Below the pieces are notes generated by a model. That model was not told the DNA's origin. It saw nothing but the letters and a program-made list of their open reading frames with translations, and did not search any database. A stretch of DNA of 64,000 nucleotides, taken from positions 124,001-188,000 of the forward strand of contig QJPP01001948.1 of NCBI GenBank assembly GCA_003996215.1, given 5' to 3'. Source of the stretch: Jaltomata sinuosa (lineage: Eukaryota; Streptophyta; Magnoliopsida; Solanales; Solanaceae). The position numbers and the translations under genes are program-made. Shown piece after piece: positions 1-10,550 of the stretch; the first letter of the stretch is position 1; the number at the start of each line of letters is the position of its first letter.

Positions 1-1
1 T

Positions 2-610
2 CCTTTAGCTAAGAAGGGGCAGGGTGGTAGTAGGGCTCAGTCTGCTCCAGCAGCCCCAAGAGGTCGACCAGCCCAACATGGCACAACTTCTAGCTCTGGT
101 GGTCAGCGCCAGAACCGCCTTTATGCTATGTCCTCTTGTCAGGACCCGGAGGATTCCCCAGATGTTGTTACTGGTATGTTAAAAGTCTTCTCTTTCGATG
201 TGTATGCTTTGTTGGACCCCAGTGCCTCCTTATCTTTTGTGACCTCTTATGTAGCATGCAAGTTCGAAGTATGTCCTAAATTTCTTCTAGAACCCTTTTG
301 TGTTTCTACTCCTGTTGGTGAGTCAGTCTTAGCCAAAAGGATCTACCAAAATTACCCTATCTCAGTCCTTCATAGGGTCACTTCAGCGGATTTAGTAGAG
401 TTGGAGATGGCATATTTTGATGTTATTCTTCGTATGGATTGACTACATGCTTACTATGCTTCTGTTGATTGTCATACTCGGGTTATCAGTTTCAAGTTTC
501 CAAATGAATCGGTTTTAGAATGGCAAGGTAGTCCCCCTTCCTCGAAAGGTCATTTCATATCTTATCTTAAGGCTAGGAAGATAATTTCAAAGGGGTATGT
601 TTATCACATA
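2..610 (+). pseudogene. Gag tail and retropepsin-like protease remnant of element A
   Basis: Frame 2 from the window edge reads a basic, Q/G/S-rich gag tail into the aspartic protease. The protease active-site region reads LLDPSASLSF at about 206-235, where related chromoviruses have D-P-G-A-S, so the glycine after the catalytic Asp is changed to Ser. The conserved GMDW motif near 430 is broken: Gly reads Arg and the Trp codon is TGA. After that stop the frame stays recognisable to the RT start. The role would have been cleavage of the Gag-Pol polyprotein. It is inactive on this sequence. Confidence 0.85.
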
Positions 611-1600
611 GTGCGGGTTATGGACACGGAGTTTGAAACCCCATCCCTTCAGTCTGTTCCTATTGTAAATGAGTTTCCAGAAGTGTTTCTCGAGGATTTT
701 CCTGGAGTCCCTCCCGAGTGGGAGATCGACTTTGGGATAGATCTTCTCCCAGATACAAATCCTATCTCTATTCCTCCCTATAGAATGGCTCCCGTGGAGC
801 TTAAGGAGTTAAAGGATCTTCTTGATAAAGGTTTCATTAGACCTAGCATTTCTCCATGAGGTGCTTCAGTTTTATTTGTTCGAAAGAAAGATGGTTCTCT
901 TAGAATGTGTATTGACTATCGTCAGTTTAACAAGGTCACAATCAAGAATAAATATCCCATTCCTAGGATTGATGACTTGTTCTATTAGCTTCAGGGTGCT
1001 AGTTTCTTCTCCAAATTGACCTTAGATCCGGTTATCATCAGCTTCGTGTTATAGAGTGTGATATTATGAAGACAACCATCAGAACTCGGTATGGTCATTA
1101 TGAATTTGTTGTGATGTCTTTTGGTCTAACAAATGCTCCTGCAGCCTTTATGGATTTGATGAACCGTGTGTTCAAACAGTTCCTGGATATGTTTGTGATA
1201 TTTTCATTGATGATATCCTCATCTACTCTCAGAGTGAGGAGGAGGATGCGAACCATTTGAGAGTTGTGTTGCAAACTCTCAAGGACCGACAGTTATTTGC
1301 TAAGTTTAGAAAGTGTGAGTTTTGGATGCAGTCCATTGCATTTCTGGGTCATATTGTGACTAGGGATGGTATTCGAGTTGATTCTCAAAAGATTGAGGCA
1401 GTAAAGAACTGGCCTTGACACACTTCCCCGTCTGATATTAGAAGCTTTTTGGGTTTGGCTGGCTACTACAGGATGTTTATGGAAGGAGTTTCTTCCATTG
1501 CTGCCCCTTTGACATGATTGACTCAGAAGAAGGTAAAATTTTAGTGGTCTGATTTGTGTGAGAAGAACTTTCAGGAATTGAAGACTAGATTGACCACAGC
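611..1600 (+). pseudogene. Reverse transcriptase remnant of element A
   Basis: RT domain of the Ty3/gypsy type. The N-terminal stretch FPEDFPGVPP-like (about 670-715) is followed by IDYRQFNKV (about 910-936), the VMSFGLTNAPAAF palm motif (about 1110-1150) and FIDDILIYS (about 1203-1230), which carries the two catalytic aspartates. Thumb/connection motifs follow (CEFW, FLGHIVT, and SFLGLAGYYR around 1315-1470). At least four stops (near 857, 987, 1257 and 1416) and several frame shifts break the reading. The domain order and the near-identical sequence at 21881-22830 on the minus strand support the call. Confidence 0.9.
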
Positions 1601-2250
1601 TCCAGTGTTAGCTCTACCCGAGGGCCTAGATGATTTTGTTGTGTATTGTGATGCTTCTAGGATTGGTTTGGGTTGTGTTTTGATGCAGCATGGTAAGGTT
1701 ATTTGCTTATGCTTCGAGACAACTTAAGACTCATGAGAAGAACTATCCTACTCATGATCTTGAGTTGACAGTCGTGGTCTTTGCTTTGAAGATTTAGAGA
1801 CATTACTTGTATGGTATGCATGTGGATGTATTCATCGATCATAAGAGTATTCAGTATGTGTTCACTCAGAAGGAATTGAATTTGCGACAAAGGAGATGGC
1901 TTGAGATTCTTAAGGATTATGACATGAGTGTGCTTTACTATCCGGGTAAGGCCAATGTTGTGGCAGATACACTTAGTAGATTGTCGATGGGTAGTATGTC
2001 TTTAGTCGAAGAAGGAAAGAAGAAACTGGTTAAGGAGGTTCATAGGCTAGCTCGGTTGGGAGTTCACCTTATGGACTCGACGAAAGGTGGTGTAATTATT
2101 CAGAATGGTTCCGAATCATCCTTGGTAGCAGAAGTGAAGGCAAAGCAATACAGTGATCCCATTTTACTTCAGCTTAAGGGTGCAGTCAATCAACAAAGGG
2201 TTGAGGTGTTCTCCCAAGAGGGAGATGGTGTACTTCGTTATCAGGGTTGA
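1601..2250 (+). pseudogene. RNase H remnant of element A
   Basis: RNase H domain that would degrade the RNA strand of the RNA/DNA hybrid. The YCDASRIGLG motif (about 1646-1675) gives the first catalytic Asp. HDLELTVVVFALK-like sequence at 1754-1795 gives the Glu region, and DHKSIQYVFTQKELN (1840-1885) with DYDMSVLYYPGKANVVADTLSR (about 1918-1980) gives the remaining Asp residues. A frame shift lies near 1700 and a stop near 1798. The linker to the integrase, 1981-2250, is still open. Confidence 0.88.
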
Positions 2251-3116
2251 CAATGTATGCCAGATGTAGATGGGTTGCACCAGCAGATTTTGACTGAGGC
2301 TCATAATTCTAGATATTCCATCCACCCCGGTGCCATCAAGATGTACCGTGATCTATGGGAAGTCTATTGGTGGAATGGTATGAAGAGGGACATAGCCGGT
2401 TTTATGGCTAAGTGGCCCAACTGTTAGCAAGTGAAGGTAGAGCACCAACGATCGGGTAGCATGATTCAGGATATTGACCTTCCCACTTGGAAATAGGAAG
2501 CGATCAATATGGACTTCATTACAGGTTTGCCTCGTACTCGAAGGCAACATTATTCGATTTAGGTGATTGTCGATCGGATGACTAAATCATCCCACTTCTT
2601 GGCTGTTAAGAATAAAGATTCAGTAGATGACTATGCCAGACTCTACATCCGGGAGATAGTTCGATTGCATGGTGTTCCTTTGTCCATTATTTAAGATAGG
2701 TTTTGGAGGTCATTTCAGAGAGGTCTTGGTACTCAGGTGAAGCTTAGCACAACTTTTCACCCTCAGATAGATGGCCAGGTAGAGCGTACTATTCAGACTT
2801 AAGAGGATATGTTGAGAGCTTTTTTGATTGATTTCAAAGATAATTAGGATGATCACTTACCTCTTATCGAGTTTGCGTACAATAAAAACTTTCACTCTAG
2901 CATCCAGATGGCTCCGTATGAGGCACTTTATGGTCGGAGATGTAGATCTCCTATTGGTTGGTTTGAGGTAGGTGAGGCATCTTTGATTGGCCCTGATTCG
3001 GTGCATGAGACCATGAAAAAGGTCCAGCTTATTAGGGAGAGGTTGAAGACCGGTCAGAGTCAATATAAATCATACGCGGATGTGAGGAAGAGGGAATTAG
3101 AGTTTGAAGTTGATGA
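2251..3116 (+). pseudogene. Integrase core remnant of element A
   Basis: Integrase with an N-terminal HHCC zinc-binding region at about 2290-2430. The two His are visible, but the first Cys reads Trp (KWPNC) and a stop follows the second Cys. The catalytic core is recognisable by NMDFITGLPRTRR (about 2509-2545), by the DRF...FQRGLGTQVKLSTTFHPQ region around 2695-2770, and by DGQVERTIQT (about 2770-2800), where the catalytic Glu is kept. Several TGG Trp codons read TAG or TGA, consistent with C-to-T decay. It would have inserted the cDNA into chromatin. Confidence 0.88.
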
Positions 3117-3545
3117 TTGGGTTTTTCTAAAGTGTCACCCATGAAGGGTGTGATGAGATTTTGCAAGAAAGGAAAGCTTAGTCCCCGTTTTGTAGGTCCT
3201 TATTGGATTCTGAGGAATGTTAGTAAGGTTGCTTATGAGTTGGATTTGCCGTCGGATTTGGAAGCGGTTAATCCAGTTTTCCATGTTTCCTTATTGAAGA
3301 AGTGTGTTGGTGGTCCGACCTTGATTGTACCTTTGGAGGATGTAGGTGTGAAGGATAATCTTACCTATGAGGAGGTCCCTGTAGAAATCCTTGATCATCA
3401 GATTCATAGGTTGAGGAACAAAGAAGTCGCTTCGATAAAAGTTCTTTGGAGAAATCAACTTGTTGAAGGAGCTACTTGGGAAGCGGAAGAGGCCATGGAG
3501 GCCAAATATCCCCATCTCTTTCCTTTTGATTCCGTTCCAGCTTGA
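3117..3545 (+). pseudogene. Integrase C-terminus and chromodomain of element A
   Basis: Open stretch of 142 codons. It has the GPF/Y-like module (KLSPRFVGPYWIL, about 3176-3215), the NPVFHVSLLKK block (about 3270-3300) and a C-terminal chromodomain-like segment. In the latter, SIKVLWRNQLVEGATWEAEE (about 3433-3492) matches the plant chromovirus form V.W......ATWE. In chromoviruses this module guides integration to heterochromatin. One upstream frame shift separates it from the integrase core. The stop at 3543-3545 is probably the natural end, since the purine tract and LTR follow about 215 bp later. Confidence 0.88.
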
Positions 3546-3759
3546 GGTAATAGTTTCATCCTTAGTATGTTCCTCCGATCCTATTCCATCAGTTACTCTC
3601 ATGATCCTAGAATGCATACATGTTTTCGATGTTGATTTAACCATGTTTTAAGTTGAAAAGTGCAGTTTTCATTCCTTGAATACCATGTTTTGTTGCTGGT
3701 TGGGCTATTTTTCTCTTCAGTTTTCTCTTGTTTAGTCTTTATTCGAGGATGAATGATCC

Positions 3760-3773
3760 TAAGGAGGAGATAT
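3760..3773 (+). other. Polypurine tract of element A
   Basis: CTAAGGAGGAGATAT immediately precedes the LTR TGTAACACC. It primes plus-strand DNA synthesis in LTR retroelements. The upstream phrase ATTCGAGGATGAATGATCC is the usual end of this chromovirus family and recurs, reverse-complemented, next to the B LTR. Confidence 0.8.
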
Positions 3774-5896
3774 TGTAACACCTCGAAAATTGAACCAGCT
3801 ATCTAAGTCTGAAACTTAGAAAAATTTCATATTTCCAGGAATGATAGGTCCAAACCACAGACCGTGGTTCGGACCATGAGTCATGGAATAGAACCGTGGT
3901 TCCCATCTGTTGATTCAGTCTCTATTCTGGAACCACGAGTTGGTTCTACGGACCGTGGTTCAAACCATGGGTCCGTCCTGTCGACTCGTGGAACTAGATC
4001 AGAGGCATGACAAGTCCCTATGAAAATGACGACTCAGTTCTACGACCCGTCGTTCTAATGATGGACCGTCCTTCTGAGTCGTGGGTTGATCCAGAGACCA
4101 GCTAGGTCCCCAACAACGACGAGTCCAATTGACGACCCGTCATCCATACTATGGGTCTGTCCTGTTGACCCGTAGATTACCTTCTGCAGCCTGATTAGTT
4201 GGTCAAGAACCACGAGTTAAAACCACGGGTCGTGGTTCAAACAACTACTCATAGAACTGACCCGTGATTCCTGAAGCCGACCCATTTTCCAGCTTTTTCT
4301 TAATTAAATCCAGGGGTATTTTAGTCATTACTCACTCTTTTAACTCCTAAAATGATGTCATTTTGGCTATTTCTAGAAGGTTTTTCACCCTCATTAGCCT
4401 AAGTCCCTTCTCATTACCTCATTCATCTCCCAAAAAGGAAAAGAACTCTCTCAAGCTCAAGTTCTCAAGCTCCAAGTCCAAGTCTTCTAAGTATTTTCAA
4501 TTTAAGTGGGTTAGCTTCAATCAAGGTATGTGGGTATTCAACAATGGGTTCCTCTAACCCTTGTGCCCAAAACCCCAAATTTTAAATTGTGATTTCATGA
4601 ACTTTCAAATTAGGGGTTTTACCCAATTCTTATGAGTTTTGCTATAAATTACTTTCTCATGATTTTATTATGAAATTCTATTAAGTTGGATGATTTTGCA
4701 TGGGTTTTTACATATAAACTCCTATTTCATGAATTGAAGGTTAATTATGGTGAATCCTACATGCATGAAGTGATTTAAGAAATTGGGGAAAATGACGACA
4801 TGATTTCTTGAATTTTAAGCAAGTGCATGCCTAGTTCTTATGTTTTATGAAATTATATATTATTATGAAATTGAACTAAGGCCATGCAAGTTTTCAAGTT
4901 ATGAATTATGATACAATGCAAGACACCCGATGTTGAATCAATGCTCATGAATCAATTTCTAAACTATAATTCATGAGTAGTATGACGATCCGGGGTATGA
5001 ACATGTTATGAACAAGTTTGGCAACAGATATGTCACATGTATATGAGCTCATGTTATATGTTTTGGGAGTAGTATTTAGCAGTGAGAGACGAGAGTTTAG
5101 ATAACCCAAGTCCAAAACTACGTTGCCACCGTAGGTTGCCCTCTGTGGCTTATCATGACAGGATCTTGGTATGACATGGTTCTAACTTTGGCCGGTTAGG
5201 ACAGCCTTTTCAGTGTAGGTACATGACACTGGACTCCATGTAGCTTAGCATAGTTTATGTCAGTTAAGAGAAACTCTCACATGATTATTTTCAAGCTATG
5301 AAGTTATATGATTCTATACCTTGAACTTAAACTTTCTTTCATGTCTTATGTCTTTTATCTCAATACTTATTCATGTACTTTCTTTATGTACCAAGTTCAT
5401 TTTAAGAATGTTTTAATGGTTTTTTTATTATGTTACTGTATCGCTCTCATACTCAGTACATCTTATAGTAATGATGCATACCTTGTGCTGCATCTATTGA
5501 TGATGCAGATTCAGGTGTTCCTACCCGGTCCCGTGGCTAGAGATTCCAGGCCACTTTCTCTCAGCAGTTGCTGAGTCCTCTTAGATCGAGGACTAGATAT
5601 GTTCTAAATCAGTGTTAGCTATTTTATTTTCCGTACTTCTAGTTAGTTAGGATCTTGTCCTAGCAACTCTTTATGTCATGAGTAGAGGCTTTTCAGACAT
5701 AGACAACTTTTGAGTCTCTTTCTGGATTTTGTATTCCTATTTGACTTGATTATCCATTTATGTGATTCTGGATTTATCTATTATGTTTCCGATTATCTTT
5801 TGTTATGCTTGAGGATGCTATGACCAAGGGTTAGCTTGGGGAACTTGTGGTCCCAAGTCCCATGTTACGTCTAGGGGGTAACCTCGGGGCATGACA
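3774..5896 (+). repeat. 3' LTR of element A
   Basis: 2123 bp beginning TGTAACACC and ending GGGGCATGACA. It aligns by eye over its whole length with the two B LTRs (17633-19684 and 24726-26802, reverse strand). It holds a word array at 3845-4290, a pyrimidine-rich leader at about 4370-4510, and a splice-donor-like CAAG/GTATGT at 4525/4526 that is shared with both B LTRs. The rest is AT-rich. Five bases after the LTR are AAAAG; the partner duplication is outside the window. Confidence 0.88.
3845..4290 (+). promoter_or_regulatory. Palindromic word array in the LTR of A (word CCGTGGTTC / ACGACCCGT)
   Basis: About 450 bp made of degenerate repeats of CCGTGGTTC, GAACCACG, ACGAGT and GACCCGT in both orientations. 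A perfect inverted repeat, AACCACG-GGT-CGTGGTT, lies at 4221-4237. The segment is richer in CG and GC than the AT-rich LTR around it. It sits upstream of the leader and splice donor, in the place where transcriptional control elements are expected. No regular period is seen, so it is not a simple satellite. Confidence 0.75.
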
Positions 5897-5956
5897 AAAG
5901 AGGACGCATAAAATAAAGGTTCTTCCTATCATATTATAGAAGGGTAATTCCGAATG

Positions 5957-6079
5957 AACAACAACAACAATATAATTGGTGTAATCCCATAAATAGGATA
6001 TGTGAAGGATAGTGTGTACGCAGACCATATCCCTACCTTGCGAAATAGAGAGAATATTTTCAAGAAACATGATGCATAT
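5957..6079 (-). mobile_element. SINE fragment with (TTG)n tail
   Basis: On the minus strand this reads a SINE-like body with GTAGGGATATGGTCTGCG and TACACACTATCC, ending in a (TTG)n tail. On the plus strand the tail is the (AAC)n run at 5957-5970. The body resembles the abundant Solanaceae SINEs. Its 5' end is cut at 6079, where the LTR of ATH1 begins, so ATH1 probably inserted into it. The assignment is from memory of the consensus, not a search. Confidence 0.65.
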
Positions 6080-7573
6080 TGATAAGTCGGTAATCTACCA
6101 ACTTATTGAGCCTATATCCATGAATTATTTCTTTGTTTTGAATAACTTTAGAGGTTCTTATGGCTTTTATTGGTGTATATGAAGGTACTTGTGATCAAAG
6201 ATAGAAAATAAGAAAATGGACCCAAAAAGAGCTCAAAAAGAGTGAAATGTGAAGTGATCGAAAAAAGACAAAAATCTGCCCTGAGATGCGGCGCTTGTGC
6301 GACATGCACAAGACGTGGTGCATTCCGCACCTCCCACCGCATGAAGCTTAGGATTTCCTGAAGAATTTGTCACGGGGTGCGATCGTCGTGCAACACACAT
6401 AATCCATGGTGCAAACTGCACCTATTTTGCACGAGGCCTCCCAAATTGGCTGATGTCACTGGTTTAACTGAAAATAGTGTGTGATGCATACATCACAATG
6501 TGAGAACTGCACATCGCATCGCACACCACTCGATGGGTAATTTTGTCCTGAATTTTAGTGACATTTTGGGAAACTATAAAAGACTAATTTAGTCATAATT
6601 GTAAATAGAATTTTTCAGTCCTGAATTTTTTGAAGAGCTTTTTACTTTGAGAACAAGTTTTACTCTCCAAAGAGAAGAGGGTTTGAATCCATTCTCTTGG
6701 TTAACCATTTGTGTACTCAAATTCATCTTAGAACTTGAAATTTAGCTTGAATGAAGAGGATTTTGACTTACTCAATTGGTATATCTCTCTCCTTTGCTAT
6801 GAGTGGCTGATTTCATTTGTCTAGGGATGTGTTGATAATGGGTGCTTGACAAATGGGTATGGGTGTTGTTTATTCTTGCTTATAATTGCTTATTTGACAT
6901 GGATCTAGTAGTTTCACCAAGTTTTAATCTAAAAATTGGTGGTTGCAAATATGAATTTTCATTACTTGACTATGTTGTTGCTTGAAAGAGAATTTCATGG
7001 TTTCGGTTGTGATATTACTAGTGGGAACTTGGGACTCCATTGAGATTTGAGGCTAGAAATAGCTCATATCAATGGAATCACCCACTTAAGGGTCTAAGCT
7101 AGAGATAGTGTGACCTTCCCAAGCTAGATATTGATTGCTTGTTGATTTAACCAATGATGCTCTAACTAGGATTATCGGATATATGGTTTTTGATCGAGAG
7201 ATAAACAACCATACCCATGACCAATGCTACTTATGTCAATAAGAAAAATAAGTGTGAATTGATAAACACCCTATCCCACATTGAAGCCCCATTAGATACA
7301 CATCCATAGTCTCCCAATTTGATACACCCACTTTACTTACTTGCTTTGTTTATGAATTGCAATTGTAGTGACATAATCCTAATTCTCCCAACCTTTTACT
7401 TTCCTATTTTTAAGCATTTACTCTCTTTGCGAACTCATTTCGATACAATCTCCAATAGCTAGTATCAAGTCTCTGTGGGTATGACTTTGACACCTGTTGG
7501 GTACTTATAAATGTGTTTTGCTTGACGATCTCCATGCCTCCATATTTGGGAATTACGATTTGAGCATTTATCA
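6080..7573 (+). repeat. 5' LTR of ATH1
   Basis: 1494 bp from TGATAAGTCGG to TTTATCA, with 5'-TG...CA-3' ends. The tRNA-Asp primer site lies four bases downstream. The first about 420 bp match 30613-31035, a second truncated copy of the same LTR. Contents: the word array at 6278-6540, then about 1 kb without repeats. Confidence 0.88.
6278..6540 (+). promoter_or_regulatory. Word array in ATH1 LTR (word GTGCGA / GCACAAG)
   Basis: Iterations of GTGCG, GCGCAC and GGTGCA in both orientations. Two clear inverted repeats are CTTGTGC-GACAT-GCACAAG at 6294-6312 and GGTGC-ATTCC-GCACC at 6317-6331. The same word pattern reappears inside this element at 10265-10550 and in the LTR fragment at 30830-31030. 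Confidence 0.72.
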
Positions 7574-7577
7574 AAAA

Positions 7578-7595
7578 TGGCGCCGTTGCCGGGGA
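7578..7595 (+). other. Primer binding site, tRNA-Asp
   Basis: TGGCGCCGTTGCCGGGGA is complementary to the 3' end of plant tRNA-Asp (including CCA). It lies four bases after the LTR end, which fixes orientation and the start of the internal region. This primer is usual for Athila/Tat-lineage elements. Confidence 0.92.
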
Positions 7596-7700
7596 CTTGA
7601 TTTGATAGCTATTTTTGATTGTTAAATTGAAGTCACTTTGAGAGTGCTTGCTTTTTTTACTTTTGTTTGTTGTTTGTGTTGTGATTGAGCAGTCTATCCT

Positions 7701-9330
7701 ATGGATGAGGCCGGCGACAACGAGAGCGTTGACAACTTCATGGAGGCCGATGAAGCTGAGCCTATGATGTAAGGGGGTGTGGCTGCAATTTGCCTACCCC
7801 CCCGGTGGGAAATGCTGTCTTCTACGTGAGAAGCACCATGATCCACTTAATCTAAATGAAGGGCTTATTTAGTGGAGAAGGACATGAAGATGCCAACTGA
7901 CATATCCAGAAATTTGTGGAGATTTTCCAACCATACATTATTCAACACATCTCCCATGAATCCATCTGATTATGCCTATTCCCTTTTTCCTTGACGGGGG
8001 AAGCCACGACGTGGTTGGAGGAATTGCTGGACGGGTCTATAACATCTTGGGCTGAGTTGGTTGAAGCCTTTAGTTCAAGATTCTTTCCTCTATCTCGCAT
8101 GATGCAACTAAGAGATGAGATTACCAACTTTAGGCAACTCCTGAATAAGCCTCTACATGAGGCTTGGTTGAGGTTCAAAAGGAAGCTTGTCCTATGTCCA
8201 AACCATGGGTTGTCGGACAACGTAGTGCTCCAAAGTTTCTGTCGATCATTAAATTTGATGAGCAAGTCGATGGCCAACAACCTTGGAGGTGGGACCTTCA
8301 TGGACATGCAATTTACCGTTGCCTCGGCTTTCTTGGAGTGAATGAAAAAAACCAACCAAGCTTGGTATACAAGAGAAACAGATGTGCGAATCTCGGGAGC
8401 AGCCTAATCTATCTTGACAAATGAAATCAGAAAAAGGAGGGAAATTCAAGATGAGACCATGGCTAAAATGATGACCCAAATTGATCTCTTGGCAAAGCAT
8501 GTGATGGATGCTAGGAGCATAAATGTTATGAATACACCAGAAATAAAAGCTAGCGATGATGAGTTAGTGACAGCCGTAGATGGTAAACTGTGTTTTATGT
8601 CGGTGGGTTCTTATCTTGGGTACTATCGCCCAAGAGAAGAGAATCAAGGTTGGATAAAAGATGACCGAGATAAGTATGGTGATTGATACAATCACCGATG
8701 CCCTTATGTTCCCCCAAGCAAAGTAGACTTCTTCTACCAACCGACCACAAGCAACCTCGGGCATTCTAATGTAGAGGACATGTTGTCATTAGTGCTAAAA
8801 AAGGTGGATACAACTAATGCCGGGGTAAATGAGCTTAAAAGTGAAGTCTCAACACTTCATCAAATCGTAATCTCTCATTCGACCTCAATCAAGTAGCTTG
8901 AGGTCCAAATGGATCATCTCTCCATTCAAATGAACCCGAGAAGGAAGGTCCCACTTCTTAGTAATTCCATGACCAATCATAATAGTAACGGGCACATTAT
9001 GGCTATTTTTACTAGGAGTGGACGAACAACCGGTGAAATAAAAGAACCTATTATTAAGCCTATTATTAAACCTGTCGTGGAACCAAGTAGCAAAGACGAA
9101 GAGAGTGCACATGAAAATGTCATTGAAGACCCGGGGGTAGGGGTGACGCTTGGTGCACCCAATGCCCCAGCAAGTGTTAAGATTGATGATGAAAAGGAGG
9201 AGGCTGAATCCCCTCCCCGGGTAACCATCGATGTTGAGAAGATCTCCCCTTCTACGCAAAGTATGCCGACCATACTTCCCAAAGGACCTCCCCCGTATCC
9301 ACAAAGGCTTAACAAGAAGAAAGAGTAGCA
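7701..9330 (+). pseudogene. Athila-like gag pseudogene of ATH1
   Basis: Starts with ATGGATGAGGCC, 106 bp after the primer site. The core is the retrotransposon gag domain: after LTGEATTWLEEL (about 7993-8030) come SWAELVEAFSSRFFP (about 8048-8090) and RQLLNKPLHEAWLRFK (about 8133-8180), typical of Athila Gag. A further open segment at 8909-9328 is rich in K, E and P and ends PPPYPQRLNKKKE, the usual junction to the protease region. Stops near 7771 and 8341 and frame changes at about 8340-8420 and 8690-8900 inactivate it. Gag would form the cytoplasmic particle. Confidence 0.88.
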
Positions 9331-10060
9331 CAAGTTTAGCAAGTTTGTTGAGATATTTAGCAAACTCTCAATAAATATTCCATTGGTAGAAGCATTGGTG
9401 AAAATGCTCGGGTACTCAAAATTTATGAAAGAATGGATTAAAAAAAAGGTTGTTGTCATGGGAACCATCGAGATCTCACATAGCTGTAGCATCGTAATGA
9501 CTAGCAATGTGGCTACAAAAAGAGAAGATCCAAGTGTGTTTACCATACCCTGAACTATCAGGATGTTTGTATTCCAAAAAGCCTTATGCAACTTGGGGGC
9601 AAGCATAAACCTGATGCCCCTAGTAATCTTCAAGAAACTAGGATTGGGCGTGCCAAAGCCTACATTTATGAGATTGTTAATGGCTGATCGGTCTATCAAG
9701 CATTTGGTAGGGATCCTATTTGATGTATTGGTCAATTTAGATAAACTTATTCTCCCAGTAGATTTTGTCATTCTTGATTGTGAGGTGGATATTGAGGTAC
9801 CCATTATTTTGGGGCGACCACTATTGGCCACAGAGGGCCCTTGTTGATGTCGAACTCAGAGAACTCAAATTCTGAGTTGAGGAGGAGGTAGTGACTTTCA
9901 ATGTATGCCAACCCACAAGGACGTCTGATGATTTGAGAGTGATATTAGTGATAGATTCGGAGGGAAAGCTTGATGATGCTTAGGAGGAGTGTGAGGTGGA
10001 CAAAAGACCCATAGTTAAGCAATATGATGATGTCTCTAAGTTGTTGATGGAGCAATTCCC
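9331..10060 (+). pseudogene. Athila-like retropepsin pseudogene of ATH1
   Basis: KFSKFVEIFSKLSINIP leads into the protease, where KALCNLGASINLMPL (about 9581-9625) stands in place of CDLGASINLMPL. The catalytic Asp is therefore Asn. VPIILGRPLLAT (about 9800-9832) is the conserved flap/C-terminal motif. A stop at 9552 and a frame change near 9845 break the frame. After about 10060 the frame ends in stops and no RT begins, whereas autonomous relatives continue into pol. Confidence 0.87.
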
Positions 10061-10159
10061 CTACTTAGGATAGGGCCAAGCCAACCGGATTAGCATGCTA
10101 TCCGACAACGACTAAGGTGGAGGTACTATCGTCGAGCTGTGACGTAAAATCAAGCACTT

Positions 10160-10177
10160 CTTGGGAGGCAACCCAAG
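10160..10177 (+). other. Stem-loop CTTGGG-AGGCAA-CCCAAG
   Basis: Perfect 6-bp arms with a 6-nt loop, just after the last coding remnant of ATH1. GGGAGGCAACCC-type hairpins are common after the pol end in Athila-like elements. Its presence directly after the protease shows that the pol segment is cleanly absent rather than decayed. Confidence 0.6.
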
Positions 10178-10264
10178 TATTTTTACTTTAATTCTCGTCA
10201 ACCTTGGTTATTTTTGGTGTGTTTATAGGGAATGCATGGAGTAGAAAAATGAACCAGTGAGAAC

Positions 10265-10550
10265 AGAGAAAAAATGAGTTGTGCGGCGGACCGTGCGAAC
10301 TGCATGAGAAATTATGTGTCTTGCACAACCCACCGCATGCCAAAACTGAAGGCCTGGGAGGAAGTTGAAAAATTGGAGGTGTTGTGCGCTCGGTCGTGCG
10401 GTCCACACGAGCTCAAGTGCGCATTGCACCTCCGTCGCATGGCAAACCAGAAGCCTGGGCAAACCCAGGGGAGAAAAAGGGTGATGTGCAAAATGCCATG
10501 CGGTCCGCACTAAGGCTGGTGCGAATCGCATGTCGCAGTGCACAAGAGGT
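10265..10550 (+). promoter_or_regulatory. Second, internal word array of ATH1
   Basis: The GTGCGG / CCGCAC / GTGCGAACTGCA word of the ATH1 LTR is repeated here inside the internal region, 3' of the coding part. It is followed by a CT-rich leader (10610-10790) and a splice-donor-like ATG/GTAAGTT at 10873/10874. The layout copies that of the LTR promoters in this window. Short open frames across it are products of the repeats, not genes. Confidence 0.65.

Larger units (their letters stand above)
1..5896 (+). mobile_element. Ty3/gypsy chromovirus A, 3' part
   Basis: Decayed LTR retrotransposon that enters the window inside the gag tail and continues through protease, reverse transcriptase, RNase H, integrase and a C-terminal chromodomain, then a purine tract and a 3' LTR. 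The order PR-RT-RH-IN-chromodomain is diagnostic of chromoviruses, which integrate into heterochromatin. The coding part has many in-frame stops and frame changes, so the copy is dead. It is clearly homologous to element B at 17633-26802, with the same domains, the same LTR start and the same leader splice donor. Its 5' LTR lies outside the window. Confidence 0.93.

Noticed and set aside
8977..9831. 284-codon minus-strand frame across ATH1 gag-protease
   Set aside because: Mirror of the sense coding region. The sense strand has clear gag and protease motifs, the antisense none.
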